Shown: positions 27,950 through 40,093, counted from the stretch's first letter. The stretch: 64,000 bases of DNA from Aeromicrobium duanguangcaii (GCF_024508295.1 NZ_CP101990.1:2728001-2792000), one strand, 5' to 3'. The notes: generated by a model not told the origin, from the letters alone. Numbers and translations are program-made.

Positions 27950-28986
27950 CCGCCAACCGCGCCTCGAGCGCCACCGTCCGCGCCGTCCGCATGCACGGCG
28001 CACGCCGCGCCCGTGCCGCGATCGGCACCCTGGCGGTACTGCTGGGCGCCCTCTTCATCGCCGCGCTGTCGCTGGGAGATCCGGTCTACCCGCTGGGCGA
28101 CGTGTGGAAGGTGCTGACCGGACAGTTCGTCCCGGGTGCGTCCTTCATCGTCGGCGAGCTGCGCCTGCCCCGGGCCGCGCTGGCCGTCGTCGCCGGCGCC
28201 TGCTTCGGCCTGGCGGGCGTCACCTTCCAGACCATGCTGCGCAACCCGTTGGCCAGCCCCGACATCATCGGCATCACGAACGGCGCCAACGCCGCCGCCC
28301 TGTTCGCGATCGTCGTCCTGGGCCTGAGCGGCCCGGCCGTCTCACTCGGCGCCGTGGTCGCGGCCGTGGCGACCGCCGCGGTCATCTACGCGCTCGCGGC
28401 CAGCGGCGCGGCTGTCGGTGCTCGACTGATCCTCGTGGGCATCGGCATCGCGGCGATGCTCAACAGCGCCACCGCCTACCTGCTGGTCTACGCGAACGAG
28501 TGGGACCTGAGTCGTGCGATGCGCTGGCTCAACGGCAGCCTCAACCTGGCCGACTGGGGCACCGTGGCCCTGGTCGCGGTGCCGTTCGTCGTATTGACCC
28601 CGATCCTGCTGCTGCTCGGTCGGCGGCTGATGCTGCTGCGCCTGGGCGAGGACCTCGCCGCCGGACTGGGCGTGCCGGTCGAGACCACCCGCCGGCTGCT
28701 GGTCCTGGTCGCCGTGGCCCTGGCCGCGTTCGCGACGGCCGCGACCGGCCCGATCCTGTTCGTCGCGTTCATGGCCGGACCGATCGCGACACGACTCGTC
28801 GGCCACCGGGGCTCCCTCATGGCGCCGTCGGCCCTGGTCGGGGCGGCCCTCGTCCTGGCCGCCGACCTGATCGGCCAGTTCGCCTTCGACGCGCGCTATC
28901 CCGTCGGCGTCATCACCGGTGCGCTCGGCGCGCCGTTCCTGATCTACCTGCTCATCCGCACCCAGCGCACGGGAGGCTCCCTGTGA
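27946..28986 (+). CDS. FecCD-family siderophore ABC permease (second)
   Basis: The 346-residue permease has GELRLPRAALAVVAGACFG, FQTMLRNPLASPDIIGITNG and FATAATGPILFVAFMAGPIA. The last takes the place of the usual GxIxFVGLxxPH motif and lacks the PH pair found in the first permease. Such divergence is common in the second member of heterodimeric FepDG-type pairs. Its ATG overlaps the stop of the first permease and its stop overlaps the ATPase GTG. Confidence 0.92.
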   Translation: MTANRASSATVRAVRMHGARRARAAIGTLAVLLGALFIAALSLGDPVYPLGDVWKVLTGQFVPGASFIVGELRLPRAALAVVAGACFGLAGVTFQTMLRNPLASPDIIGITNGANAAALFAIVVLGLSGPAVSLGAVVAAVATAAVIYALAASGAAVGARLILVGIGIAAMLNSATAYLLVYANEWDLSRAMRWLNGSLNLADWGTVALVAVPFVVLTPILLLLGRRLMLLRLGEDLAAGLGVPVETTRRLLVLVAVALAAFATAATGPILFVAFMAGPIATRLVGHRGSLMAPSALVGAALVLAADLIGQFAFDARYPVGVITGALGAPFLIYLLIRTQRTGGSL

Positions 28987-29780
28987 CCACCACCTTGACG
29001 ACCGAGGACCTGACGCTGGCGTACGGCGACCGCACGATCGTCTCCGATCTGAGCCTGGCGCTGCCGGCCGGACGCATCACGACGATCGTCGGCGCCAACG
29101 CGTGCGGCAAGTCGACCCTGCTGCGCGGGATGGCGCGGCTGCTGAAGCCCGAGCACGGCCGCGTCCTGCTCGACGGGGAGGACATCCACACGATGGCGAC
29201 CAAGGAGGTCGCCCGCCATCTGGGCCTGCTCCCCCAGTCGCCGATCGCCCCCGAGGGCATCACGGTGACCGAGCTCGTGGCCCAGGGCCGTCACCCGCAC
29301 CGTCGCACCTTCGCGCGCTGGACAGCCGCCGAGGACGAGATCGTCGCCGACGCCCTCGAGGCCACGGGCGTGCTCGACCTGGCCGACCGGCTCGTCGACG
29401 AGCTCTCCGGCGGCCAGCGTCAGCGCGTCTGGATCGCGCTCGCTCTCGCCCAGCAGACCGAGGTGCTGCTGCTGGACGAGCCGACGACGTTCCTCGACGT
29501 CTGCCACCAGGTCGAGGTGCTGGACCTGCTGACCGACCTCAACCGCACGCGCGGCACGACGATCGCCATGGTGCTGCACGACCTCAACCTCGCCGCGCGC
29601 TACGCCGACCATCTCGTCGCCGTGCGCGACGGCGAGGTCCACGCCCAGGGCACCGCCGAGGAGGTCCTCACCGAAGAGACGGTCAAGATCGTCTTCGGCC
29701 TCGACGCCCGCGTCGTCCAGGACCCCACCAGCGGCCGTCCCATGGTGCTGCCGCTGGGGCGCCACCACGTGCGCGCCTGA
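28983..29780 (+). CDS. Siderophore ABC transporter ATPase (FepC-like)
   Basis: The 265-residue ATPase has Walker A VGANACGKST, where the usual Gly-Ser is Ala-Cys, a common variant in FepC proteins. The signature motif is ELSGGQRQRVWIALALAQ, Walker B is LLLDEPTTFLD, and the H-loop is AMVLHDLN. The GTG start overlaps the stop of the second permease (GTGA). It ends the four-gene operon, and the hairpin seven bases later probably stops transcription. Confidence 0.94.
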   Translation: MTTTLTTEDLTLAYGDRTIVSDLSLALPAGRITTIVGANACGKSTLLRGMARLLKPEHGRVLLDGEDIHTMATKEVARHLGLLPQSPIAPEGITVTELVAQGRHPHRRTFARWTAAEDEIVADALEATGVLDLADRLVDELSGGQRQRVWIALALAQQTEVLLLDEPTTFLDVCHQVEVLDLLTDLNRTRGTTIAMVLHDLNLAARYADHLVAVRDGEVHAQGTAEEVLTEETVKIVFGLDARVVQDPTSGRPMVLPLGRHHVRA

Positions 29781-29786
29781 GACGAC

Positions 29787-29827
29787 GATTCCCCGGTCAC
29801 GTGGTTCGACCACGCGACCGGGGAATC
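29787..29827. terminator. Hairpin between convergent genes
   Basis: A 19-bp stem with one mismatch (GATTCCCCGGTCACGTGGT and ACCACGCGACCGGGGAATC) and a TCG loop lies between the ABC ATPase gene and the M14 peptidase gene. Probably acts in both directions. Confidence 0.8.
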
Positions 29828-29837
29828 CGTCAACCGC

Positions 29838-32800
29838 TCAGCGCAACCGGACCGTCACGCCCTTCGCGCTGGCCTTGAACAGGCTCGAGCCGGCGTAGCG
29901 GGCCGTCACCGAGCGCTTGCCCTTGGCGGCCTTGATGGTGATCGTGGCCTTGCCGTTCTTGAGCTTGACCACGCGGGTCTTCGACCCGACCTTGACCCGG
30001 ACGGTGCCGGTGGGCTTACCCGCGCCGGACTTCACCGTGACCGAGACGCGGACCTTGCCCTGGCCGAGCGCCTTGGCCTTGACCGTCGTCCGCGACGTCG
30101 CCTTGGCGACCTTGACCGTGGCCACCGCCGAGGTCGACCCGAGGAAGCCCGAGCCGGACGGGACGAAGCGCGCGGTCAGCCGGCGCGTGCCGGGCTTGAG
30201 GCCCGAGACCTTCACCGTGGCGGTGCCGTTCGCCGCGATCGACCGGGTGCCGAGGACCTTGGAGCCCTCACGCACCTGGACCGTGCCGCGGGGCTTCTCC
30301 GTGCCGGACGCCTTGACCGTGACCGAGGCGTTGAACGCCTTGCCGTAGGTCGCCTTCGCCGGGACCCGCAGCGTCGTCGTGGTCGCGACCTCGGGATCGG
30401 GCGCATCCACGCCCTCACCTTCGGGCGCCGCCCAGAACAAGGCCCGAGCCGCCTGGCTCTGACCACCCTTGGTGTGGGTGCGGTAGACGGGCGCCGTGCC
30501 GAACACGAACGCCTTGGCGCCGGACGGAGCCGACGCCGAGACGGCGGCTGCCTGACCCGCGGCGTTCAGCGGGCCGTTGGACCCGTTCGTGTCGCGCCAA
30601 TGGCCCGACAGCAGCGGGTTGCCGGTGGCGTACCGCTGCTCGACCTTGACCGACTCCGGCAGACCCGTGAACCACGTGGCCGGGTAGACGAAGGCGAACT
30701 TCTGCGCGTACGGCGCCAGGACACCCGCGGCGGCGGTGTCGATCGTGACGATGCCGTTGCCCGACGTGTTGCCGGTGACCGCGGTGCCGTCGGCGATGAG
30801 GCCGAACGTCTTCGCCGTGTTGAAGGCACCTGCCGCGCGGCCGACGATGCTGCCGCCCGCGTCGACGAACGCCTGCACCGCAGCGCGGCCGACGGCCTGA
30901 CTGTCGTTGAAGCTCAGCGCCGAGCCCAGCCACAGCACGTCGATGCCGTTGAGGAGCTCCGGGGTCGCCGTGATCGTCGCAGCGGTGACGACCTGGAGAT
31001 CGTCGAAGCCCAGCTGGGTCAGCGAGAGCAGGTCGTCCTGGTTGCCGGTGTACGCGATCTTCAGGTCCTTCAGCCCTCGCGCGGTCCCGGCGGAGAGCTG
31101 AGCGATCTCGGCGGCCGTCGCCCGGTCGACATCGACGTCGAGATCCTTCGCGGCGTCCTCGAGCGCGTCGCGCGCCTCGTCGGCCGCGACGATCGCGGAG
31201 CCGTCAGCCAGCACCGACACCGCGACGCCGTCCTCGAGCAGCGTGTTCAGGGTGCGGAAGTCGTTGACCCCGGCCAGCTCGAACGTGAGGTACGAGCCAC
31301 CGGACGCGACCTTCCCGTCGGCGTTGCCGCTGACGACCTTGGTGCTGGCCGGCAGCGAGCCCTCACCGGTCGTGCCCACGGCGTCGACGTCGACGCCCCA
31401 CAGATGGCCCCAACTCCAGGCCGACACGTCGTACATGCTGAGGATGCCGGGCTTGTTCGAGATGTCCGATCCCGGCGCCAGCAACGCGTGCGCCAGGTTG
31501 CGATTCGGCTGGCTCATGTCGATCACGTAGGAACCGGCCGGATAGGACGTGCCGTCCAGCGTCGCGGCGGCGTCGAGACGCCGGACCCCGATGTTGTGCA
31601 TCAACAGGCTCGACACGAGGCTGCGGGCGTCGGAGATCGAGCGCTGGCCGTCACCGACCGGGATGACGAACGCGCGCGGGTACTTCACGGGCGTCTGGTC
31701 GTCGGAGTCGTTCCACAGCGGCTTCCACTCGGCCGGCCCGGGGACCGCGTCGATGTTCGCCTGCGTGAGCGCGACCCGCTCGGCGCCGGCGTTCGCGCGC
31801 CGGAAGAACTCCACCTGGTCGGCGAGCATCGCGTCGTCGTTGTCGGCCACGTAGTCGACGATGCTCTTCATCGTCTGCTTGGCGACGGCCACGTTGATCG
31901 TGGCGCTCGCGGGCGTCTGGGAGCTGCCGTTCGGGCGGCTCTTCGGCAGCTCGACCGTGTTGCTGACCGCGCCCGCGAAGGCGGCGTACTGCGCCGTGAA
32001 GATCGGCGGGAAGTCGTCCCAGCCCGTGGGGGTGTCGCGGTAGGGGATCTTGATGTGGGACGTGTCCTCGCTGGTGTTCTGGCTCACGACCTGGCCGGTC
32101 TTCACGTTGTAGTACGTGTTGCCGGGGATCGCGGCGTCCACCACGTCGCGCTCGACCTTCAGCGCCGCGGAGTACGCGTGCGGGATGAACAGGTCGTACT
32201 CGTAGTCGTCACCGTGCGGCGGGCCGCAGGGCTCGATCTGCAGGACGCTCGTGTAGCCGTGGAAGTCGGCCGCGTAGAGCGCCTGCACGGCGTGCGCGGT
32301 GCGCACGAACGACGTCGACTCCGGCGTCGTGTTGGTGATCATGTCACGGTTGGCGTCGAGGTTGAGCGCCGTGGGCCGCTGGCCGATCGTGCGGCCGTCG
32401 GGGTTCAGCACGACGCTGAAGTACATGCGGTGGCCACGCAGCAGCGACTTCACCTCGTTCCACGGCGCGGTGGCGAGCTCCTCGATGTAGTCCAGGGAGG
32501 CGTCGGTGCCCTCCCACTCGTTGCCGTGGATGTTCGAGCTGATCCAGATCGGCGTCTTGTAGCCCTTCTTCAGGGCATCGTTCGTCTTCGCCGCCTCGGG
32601 GTTCTGACGGATCTGCTTGCGCCACGCCGTCTGCTCTGCCGTCTGGTCCTCGTCCTCGGGGGCCGTCACCGTGACCAGGTACAGCTGCCGCCCCTGCGTG
32701 GACTCGCCGACGATCTGCGTCGACACGCGGTCGGACTTGCGCATGACGGCCTGCAGCCGCGGAGCGATGTCGTCGTAGCCGATCAGGTTGCCGGTGTCGG

Positions 32801-33068
32801 CCGCGTCGGGGGTGGCGTCGGGGTAGACCTTCAACTTCGGCTGCACCGGGTACGAGGACGGCATCGACAACGCGCCGTCGGGCGCGTCCTCGGCCGCTGC
32901 GGCACGGGCCGCCTTCGCGGTGAGGGAGCCGGTGTTCGTCGGCTCAGGAGCCGAGCGGACGACGGGCGGGGCGGGCTTCGGGTCTTGGGCGGTGGCCGGG
33001 TTCGACCACGCGACCGTGGCCACGAGCGAGACGCTCGCGGCCACGGTCATCAGGCGTGACGTGCGCAC
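29838..33068 (-). CDS. Secreted M14-family zinc carboxypeptidase with Ig-like tail
   Basis: The 1076-residue exported peptidase has a signal peptide (about 1-28), an M14 domain (about 90-385) and a second large domain. The zinc ligands H181 and E184 lie in NIHGNEWEGTD, H270 is in DFHGYTS, and the likely catalytic E373 is in SNTVELPK. The next 500 residues are not an assigned domain. Two or three Ig-like beta domains (about 900-1076) end in GKRSVTARYAG-type basic strands. The GTG at 33068 is preferred over one ten codons earlier because it gives the signal peptide a standard n-region after AAGGGAAC. Roles in peptide or peptidoglycan turnover are possible. Confidence 0.87.
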   Translation of the reverse strand: MRTSRLMTVAASVSLVATVAWSNPATAQDPKPAPPVVRSAPEPTNTGSLTAKAARAAAAEDAPDGALSMPSSYPVQPKLKVYPDATPDAADTGNLIGYDDIAPRLQAVMRKSDRVSTQIVGESTQGRQLYLVTVTAPEDEDQTAEQTAWRKQIRQNPEAAKTNDALKKGYKTPIWISSNIHGNEWEGTDASLDYIEELATAPWNEVKSLLRGHRMYFSVVLNPDGRTIGQRPTALNLDANRDMITNTTPESTSFVRTAHAVQALYAADFHGYTSVLQIEPCGPPHGDDYEYDLFIPHAYSAALKVERDVVDAAIPGNTYYNVKTGQVVSQNTSEDTSHIKIPYRDTPTGWDDFPPIFTAQYAAFAGAVSNTVELPKSRPNGSSQTPASATINVAVAKQTMKSIVDYVADNDDAMLADQVEFFRRANAGAERVALTQANIDAVPGPAEWKPLWNDSDDQTPVKYPRAFVIPVGDGQRSISDARSLVSSLLMHNIGVRRLDAAATLDGTSYPAGSYVIDMSQPNRNLAHALLAPGSDISNKPGILSMYDVSAWSWGHLWGVDVDAVGTTGEGSLPASTKVVSGNADGKVASGGSYLTFELAGVNDFRTLNTLLEDGVAVSVLADGSAIVAADEARDALEDAAKDLDVDVDRATAAEIAQLSAGTARGLKDLKIAYTGNQDDLLSLTQLGFDDLQVVTAATITATPELLNGIDVLWLGSALSFNDSQAVGRAAVQAFVDAGGSIVGRAAGAFNTAKTFGLIADGTAVTGNTSGNGIVTIDTAAAGVLAPYAQKFAFVYPATWFTGLPESVKVEQRYATGNPLLSGHWRDTNGSNGPLNAAGQAAAVSASAPSGAKAFVFGTAPVYRTHTKGGQSQAARALFWAAPEGEGVDAPDPEVATTTTLRVPAKATYGKAFNASVTVKASGTEKPRGTVQVREGSKVLGTRSIAANGTATVKVSGLKPGTRRLTARFVPSGSGFLGSTSAVATVKVAKATSRTTVKAKALGQGKVRVSVTVKSGAGKPTGTVRVKVGSKTRVVKLKNGKATITIKAAKGKRSVTARYAGSSLFKASAKGVTVRLR

Positions 33069-33231
33069 GGAGAGGTTCCCTTCGGGTACTCCGGCCACGA
33101 GCGCAGCCGGGACGATGACCCGATTGTGACCCGTGTTACGCCCGCGAGGGAAGAGAAGATTTCCGTCCAGGACGATTTGTCACCGGGAATTGACGCAGGA
33201 AACGCTCACGAAACCCGTGCGACGACGCGAG

Positions 33232-34053
33232 TCAGGAGCGGCGCGGGAACTGCGTGAAGTCCGGGGTGCGCTTCTCCTTGTAGGCGTCGCGCCCCTCCTG
33301 GGCCTCAGCCTGGCCGTAGAACAGCAGGTTCGCGTCGTGCGCCAGCTGCTGGATTCCGGCGTACCCGTCCTCGTGCGCGTGGAAGCTCATCTTCGACAGG
33401 CGCAGCGCCCACGGCGAGAGCGCGAGCATCTCGCGGCACCACTTCACCGTCTCGGCCTCGAGCTCGGCGAGCGGCACGACGGTGTTGACCAGACCCATGT
33501 CCAGGGCCTCCTGCGCGTCGTACTGGCGGCACAGGAACCAGATCTCCTTGGCCTTCTTCGGGCCCACGAGATCGGACAGGATGCTGGCGCCGTAGCCGCC
33601 GTCGAACGAGCCGACGCGGGGTCCGACCTGGCCGAAGCGCGCGTTGTCGGCCGCGATCGTCAGGTCGCAGACCAGGTGCAGGACGTGGCCGCCGCCGATG
33701 GCCCAACCGGCCACCATGGCGACGATCGGCTTGGGCGTGCGGCGGATCTGCACGTGCAGGTCGGTGACGTCGAAGCGACCCGTGGCACCCTCGTCGGACT
33801 TGTAGCCCGAGTCGCCGCGCACGCGCTGGTCGCCGCCGGAGCAGAAGGCCTTCTCGCCCTCGCCGGTCAGGATGATGGCGCCCACCGACTCGTCGTCGCG
33901 CGCGATCGACAGGGCACGCGAGATCTCCTGGATCGTCTGCGGGCGGAAGGCGTTGTGGACCTCGGGGCGACAGATCGTGATCTTGGCGATCCCGTCCTGC
34001 GTCGTCTCGTAACGGATGTCGGTCCAGTCGCCGGAGGCAGTCCACTCAGTCAT
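33232..34053 (-). CDS. menB: 1,4-dihydroxy-2-naphthoyl-CoA synthase
   Basis: Crotonase-fold enzyme that closes the naphthoquinone ring from o-succinylbenzoyl-CoA in menaquinone synthesis. The 273-residue product contains [16 protein letters not shown], the MenB form of the oxyanion-hole loop, and [21 protein letters not shown]. Its ATG has TAGGGT seven bases upstream. Other men genes are not in the window. The type II NADH dehydrogenase 2 kb away is a likely user of the quinone. Confidence 0.94.
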   Translation of the reverse strand: MTEWTASGDWTDIRYETTQDGIAKITICRPEVHNAFRPQTIQEISRALSIARDDESVGAIILTGEGEKAFCSGGDQRVRGDSGYKSDEGATGRFDVTDLHVQIRRTPKPIVAMVAGWAIGGGHVLHLVCDLTIAADNARFGQVGPRVGSFDGGYGASILSDLVGPKKAKEIWFLCRQYDAQEALDMGLVNTVVPLAELEAETVKWCREMLALSPWALRLSKMSFHAHEDGYAGIQQLAHDANLLFYGQAEAQEGRDAYKEKRTPDFTQFPRRS

Positions 34054-34060
34054 GGTTTCC

Positions 34061-34070
34061 ACCCTAGGCT
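34061..34070. promoter_or_regulatory. Overlapping divergent -10 boxes sharing CCTAGG
   Basis: ACCCTAGGCT reads TAGGGT on the minus strand, 7 nt before menB, and TAGGCT on the plus strand, 8 nt before the BtuF-like gene. The two -10 hexamers overlap, so RNA polymerase could not occupy both at once. Confidence 0.5.
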
Positions 34071-34078
34071 GGGCGCCG

Positions 34079-34828
34079 ATGCACGATGACCTCGGCTTCC
34101 ACGTCGCCCTGTCCCAGCCGGTGCGGCGCGTCGTCAGCCTCGTCCCGTCCCTGACCGGGGCGATCGCCGCGACCCGCCCGGGGTCGCTCGTCGGCGCGAC
34201 CGACTGGTGCACCCACCCGGCCGGTCTCGAGGTCGCCCGCGTGCGCGGGACCAAGAACCCCGACCGCTCCGCGATCCTCGCGCTCTCCCCCGACGTGGTG
34301 ATCGCGAACAAGGAGGAGAACCGCGAGCTGGACGTGCGCCGGCTGCGCGAGGCGGGCGTCCCGGTCTGGGTGACGGACATCGAGACGCTCGACCGGGCCT
34401 TCTCCTCGATGCGGCGCCTGTTCGACGAGGCCCTGGGCTGGGGCGTGCCCGCCTGGCTGGTCGAGGCGGAGCGCCGCTGGGCCGAGCCCGTCCGAGAGAG
34501 CGGACGACGCGTGGCGGTCGCGATCTGGCGGGACCCGTGGATGGTCGTCGGACGCGACACCTTCACCGGAGACCTGCTGGGCCGGCTCGGCGTGGTGCAC
34601 GCGTTCGCGGACGCCTCGGACCGGTACCCCCACATCGACCTCGCCGACCTGGACGCGGGCGATCTGGATCTGGTCCTGCTGCCCGACGAGCCCTACGTGT
34701 TCACGGCCGGCGACGGGCCCGAGGCGTTCGCGCGCGTGCCGACCGCCTTGTGCAGCGGCCGCGCCCTCACCTGGTACGGGCCGTCGCTGCTGACCGCGCG
34801 CGACGACCTCGCCGCCGCGCTGGCCTGA
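34079..34828 (+). CDS. Helical-backbone metal receptor (BtuF-like) without signal peptide
   Basis: The 249-residue protein has the class III periplasmic-binding-protein fold: [47 protein letters not shown] and [14 protein letters not shown]. The family includes the cobalamin-binding protein BtuF. No signal peptide or lipobox is present, so it is probably cytoplasmic, unlike a transport receptor. Its ligand is unknown; a corrinoid or metal chelate is a guess from the family. The start ATG is 26 bp from the divergent menB start and converges with ndh at its end. Confidence 0.8.
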   Translation: MHDDLGFHVALSQPVRRVVSLVPSLTGAIAATRPGSLVGATDWCTHPAGLEVARVRGTKNPDRSAILALSPDVVIANKEENRELDVRRLREAGVPVWVTDIETLDRAFSSMRRLFDEALGWGVPAWLVEAERRWAEPVRESGRRVAVAIWRDPWMVVGRDTFTGDLLGRLGVVHAFADASDRYPHIDLADLDAGDLDLVLLPDEPYVFTAGDGPEAFARVPTALCSGRALTWYGPSLLTARDDLAAALA

Positions 34829-34842
34829 TCAGGACCAGCTGA

Positions 34843-36264
34843 TCAGGAGCGGGGCTCGTCGATCTCGTCGATCGTCTGCTGGGCCGCGGCCTTGCGGACC
34901 TGGGCCTTCTTCGAGATCGACTTGCGGCTCGCGCGCGCGGCCTTCTTCGCCGGGACCGACTCGATGTCGGTGCCCGAGACGATCTTCGGCTCGTTGGCGA
35001 TGACGTACGGGGTCTCGCCGACGATCGCGTTGTGGCTGCGCCACAGCAGGTACTTCAGCGACAGGTTCGTCATGGTCGCGAAGCGGTTGCGGTTGCCCAG
35101 CAGCAGCGCGACGTGGACGGTGACCCAGATGAACCAGGCCGGGAAGCCCTTCAGGCGCGGCAGGCCACGGACCTGGGCGATCGCCGAAGCGCGGCCGATC
35201 GTGGCCATCGTGCCCTTGTCGAAGTACTTGAACGGCTTCGGCATCCGGCCGTTGGAGACCTGCGCGTGGATGACCTTGGCGACGTGCTTGCCGGCCTGGA
35301 TCGCCGGCTGGCCCAGCTGCGGCAGCGGCGAGTCGGGGTTGACCGAGATGTCGCCGATGGCGAAGACGCCCGGGATGCCGCGCACCTGCTGGTGCTCGTC
35401 GACCTCGATGCGGCCGCCGCGGCCCTGCGGCACGCCCCAGTCCTTGACGACGCCGTGCGCCGCGACGCCGGACGCCCAGACCACGATGCCGGCCGGGAGG
35501 AACTCCTGGTTGCCGTCGTTCTCGATGAGGACGCCGTCGCGGCGGACCTCCTTCACGGCGGTCTTGAGGCGCAGGTCGATGCCGCGCTTGATCAGTTCAT
35601 TCTTGGCGTAGTCACGCAGGTTCGGGTGGAACGGAGCCAGCACGTGCTCGCCCATCTCGACCAGGGAGATGTGGATCCGGCGCTTGTCGAGCTCGGGGTA
35701 GGTCGTGGGCATGTCGAGGTTGCGCATCTCGGCGAGCGCGCCGGCGGTCTCGACGCCGGTCGCGCCACCACCGACGACGACGACGCGCAGATCGCGGTCC
35801 TGACCGTTGACCGCCGCGTTCTCGAGGTTGGCGAAGATCAGGTCGCGCAGCGCGAGCGCCTGCGAGCGGCGGTAGAGCGGCATCGCGAACTCCTCGGCAC
35901 CGGGGATGCCGAAGTAGTTGGCCGTGACGCCGTTGGCCAGGACGAGGTAGTCGTACTTGACCGTGATGTTGCCCTCGAGGATGACCGCCTTGGAGTCGTG
36001 GTCGACCTGCGAGACGGTGCCCTTGAGGAAGCGCACGTTGTCCTGCTTGGCGCGCACGGCGCGCAGGAACCAGGTGATGTCACCGGGGTTCAGGCTGGCG
36101 GTCGCCACCTGGTAGAGCAGCGGCTGGAAGGTGTTGTAGGTGTGACGGTCGATCAGGGTGATGTCGACGTCGGTGCGCGCCAGCTTGCGCACCAGCGCGA
36201 GTCCCCCGAAGCCGCCTCCGACGACGACGACGTGCGGACGATAGGACGCGCGGACATGAGACAT
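34843..36264 (-). CDS. ndh: Type II NADH dehydrogenase (NDH-2)
   Basis: Membrane-associated flavoprotein that passes electrons from NADH to menaquinone without pumping protons. The 473-residue product has two dinucleotide motifs, VVVVGGGFGGLALVRKL (FAD) and VVVVGGGATGVETAGAL (NADH), a DISVNPDSPLPQLGQPAIQAG region with the quinone-site AQxxxQ-like sequence, and a hydrophobic stretch WFIWVTVHVALLLG near 400 for membrane attachment. A Lys/Arg-rich tail follows. The ATG at 36264 has TAGACT seven bases upstream, suggesting a leaderless mRNA. Confidence 0.93.
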   Translation of the reverse strand: MSHVRASYRPHVVVVGGGFGGLALVRKLARTDVDITLIDRHTYNTFQPLLYQVATASLNPGDITWFLRAVRAKQDNVRFLKGTVSQVDHDSKAVILEGNITVKYDYLVLANGVTANYFGIPGAEEFAMPLYRRSQALALRDLIFANLENAAVNGQDRDLRVVVVGGGATGVETAGALAEMRNLDMPTTYPELDKRRIHISLVEMGEHVLAPFHPNLRDYAKNELIKRGIDLRLKTAVKEVRRDGVLIENDGNQEFLPAGIVVWASGVAAHGVVKDWGVPQGRGGRIEVDEHQQVRGIPGVFAIGDISVNPDSPLPQLGQPAIQAGKHVAKVIHAQVSNGRMPKPFKYFDKGTMATIGRASAIAQVRGLPRLKGFPAWFIWVTVHVALLLGNRNRFATMTNLSLKYLLWRSHNAIVGETPYVIANEPKIVSGTDIESVPAKKAARASRKSISKKAQVRKAAAQQTIDEIDEPRS

Positions 36265-36271
36265 ACCGCCC

Positions 36272-36277
36272 AGTCTA
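36272..36277 (-). promoter_or_regulatory. Putative leaderless -10 box of ndh (TAGACT)
   Basis: TAGACT on the minus strand, 7 nt before the ndh ATG. Confidence 0.5.
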
Positions 36278-36326
36278 TCGAGGGTTTTCGTGACTTCCAC
36301 GCGGGGGAACAGGGGTATGACGCCCG

Positions 36327-37340
36327 TCACGCGCGGTGGAACCACGCCTTCGCCTCGGGCCGCGACAGCTGGAAGATCACGACGATCGCGCCGAGCATCC
36401 AGACGATGCCGATGGGCAGGCCGAGGGCCGCGGATCCCGCCGTGAGAATGCTCGCCACGACGAGCGCCCACCAGCCGAGCCGGTGCCCGCTGGCCGCCCA
36501 CACGGTCGCGACCAGGCCCAGCAGCGAGACCACGAGCCACGAGCCGAACAGCCAGCTGCCGATGGAGACCATCTGACTGGCCGAGACGCCGGCGGACTCG
36601 AGCTGGTCGCGCAGCAGGTCGTTCTGCTGGTACTGCTTCACGACCTCGTCGCGCATCGCGACCAGGGCCAGCAGCACCAGCCCGGAGACCATCGCGCCGA
36701 TCAGCGAGCCGATGCCCGCGACCAGCAGCGCCACGGTGACCGGCTTGGGACGCGCGCCCGTCACGGGCGCGGCGACCTGCTGGGAGTACGCGGCCTGCTG
36801 CGGGTGCTGCGCGTACTGGGCCGGGTCGTACGGGGGCGGCTGGGGTCCGTCGGGCGCGGACGACGCCGGAGCGGCTCCCGCGGCGGGAACCGAGGGCGTG
36901 GTGCCCAGGGACAGCGGGGTGCGCCCGTTGACCACCGCGAACCACTCACGTGCCTGGGCCGTCCACAGCAGGTAGACCACCAGGATGCCCAGGATCGCGG
37001 GCAGCAACCCGCCCACTCCGGTGAGCAGGAAGCCCAGCGCGGCGAGCCCGGCCAAGATGGTCAGACCGATCCGCGAGGCCTGGTGCCCACGAGAGGCGTA
37101 GAACGAGAAGACGGTCGCCGCGATGGCGGCGACGAGCAGGCCCATGCAGATCCAGCGCAGGATCGGCAGCAGCGCATCGGCGTCCGCGCCGACCGGCTCG
37201 AGACTCGAGCGCAGCGACTCCTGGATCTCGATGGAGCCCCAGTTCTGGAGCGTCCCGTACAGCGAGAAGGCGGCCACGATGCCGCCGAGCCCGCCGTACA
37301 CGCAGGCGAGGGTGACGGACCGGGGCCTGGGGGTGGACAT
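36327..37340 (-). CDS. Multi-pass membrane protein of unknown function
   Basis: The 337-residue protein is not one I can name. It has two similar hydrophobic halves, each with about four TM helices. The first half starts VTLACVYGGLGGIVAAFSLY (9-28), the second VTVALLVAGIGSLIGAMVSG (about 201-220). Between them lies a Pro/Gln/Ala-rich cytoplasmic or external linker (about 145-195). The two halves both run from a conserved TM start through a soluble WAxxGHxxG-like turn, so an internal duplication is likely. The start ATG is at 37340. Confidence 0.8.
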   Translation of the reverse strand: MSTPRPRSVTLACVYGGLGGIVAAFSLYGTLQNWGSIEIQESLRSSLEPVGADADALLPILRWICMGLLVAAIAATVFSFYASRGHQASRIGLTILAGLAALGFLLTGVGGLLPAILGILVVYLLWTAQAREWFAVVNGRTPLSLGTTPSVPAAGAAPASSAPDGPQPPPYDPAQYAQHPQQAAYSQQVAAPVTGARPKPVTVALLVAGIGSLIGAMVSGLVLLALVAMRDEVVKQYQQNDLLRDQLESAGVSASQMVSIGSWLFGSWLVVSLLGLVATVWAASGHRLGWWALVVASILTAGSAALGLPIGIVWMLGAIVVIFQLSRPEAKAWFHRA

Positions 37341-37404
37341 GACTCAAATCCAACCAGACCGCTCCTGAGCCGCCCGATGCGGTTTGTCCACTCCCCCGGA
37401 AGCG

Positions 37405-37443
37405 CCGACGCCTCCCCGGGAACTTTCCCCGGGGAGGCGTCGG
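37405..37443. repeat. Perfect 16-bp hairpin, copy A of an intergenic repeat family
   Basis: CCGACGCCTCCCCGGG and its exact complement close a 7-nt loop (AACTTTC). With the following GTTTCACCACG it matches copy B at 47602-47671 over about 45 bp. It lies 20 bp after the clpB stop and probably terminates clpB transcription. Confidence 0.75.
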
Positions 37444-37462
37444 TTTCACCACGCGGCGTCGA

Positions 37463-40051
<2,589 letters not shown>

Positions 40052-40072
40052 ATCAATGTCAACGCGGCCAAA

Positions 40073-40093
40073 GTTGAGTCCATTCCACTCAAG
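40073..40093. promoter_or_regulatory. HAIR element (HspR binding site)
   Basis: On the minus strand the site reads CTTGAGT-N7-ACTCAAC, one mismatch from the HAIR consensus CTTGAGT-N7-ACTCAAG, 22-42 bp before the clpB ATG. This is the known site type for the heat-shock repressor HspR. Confidence 0.88.
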
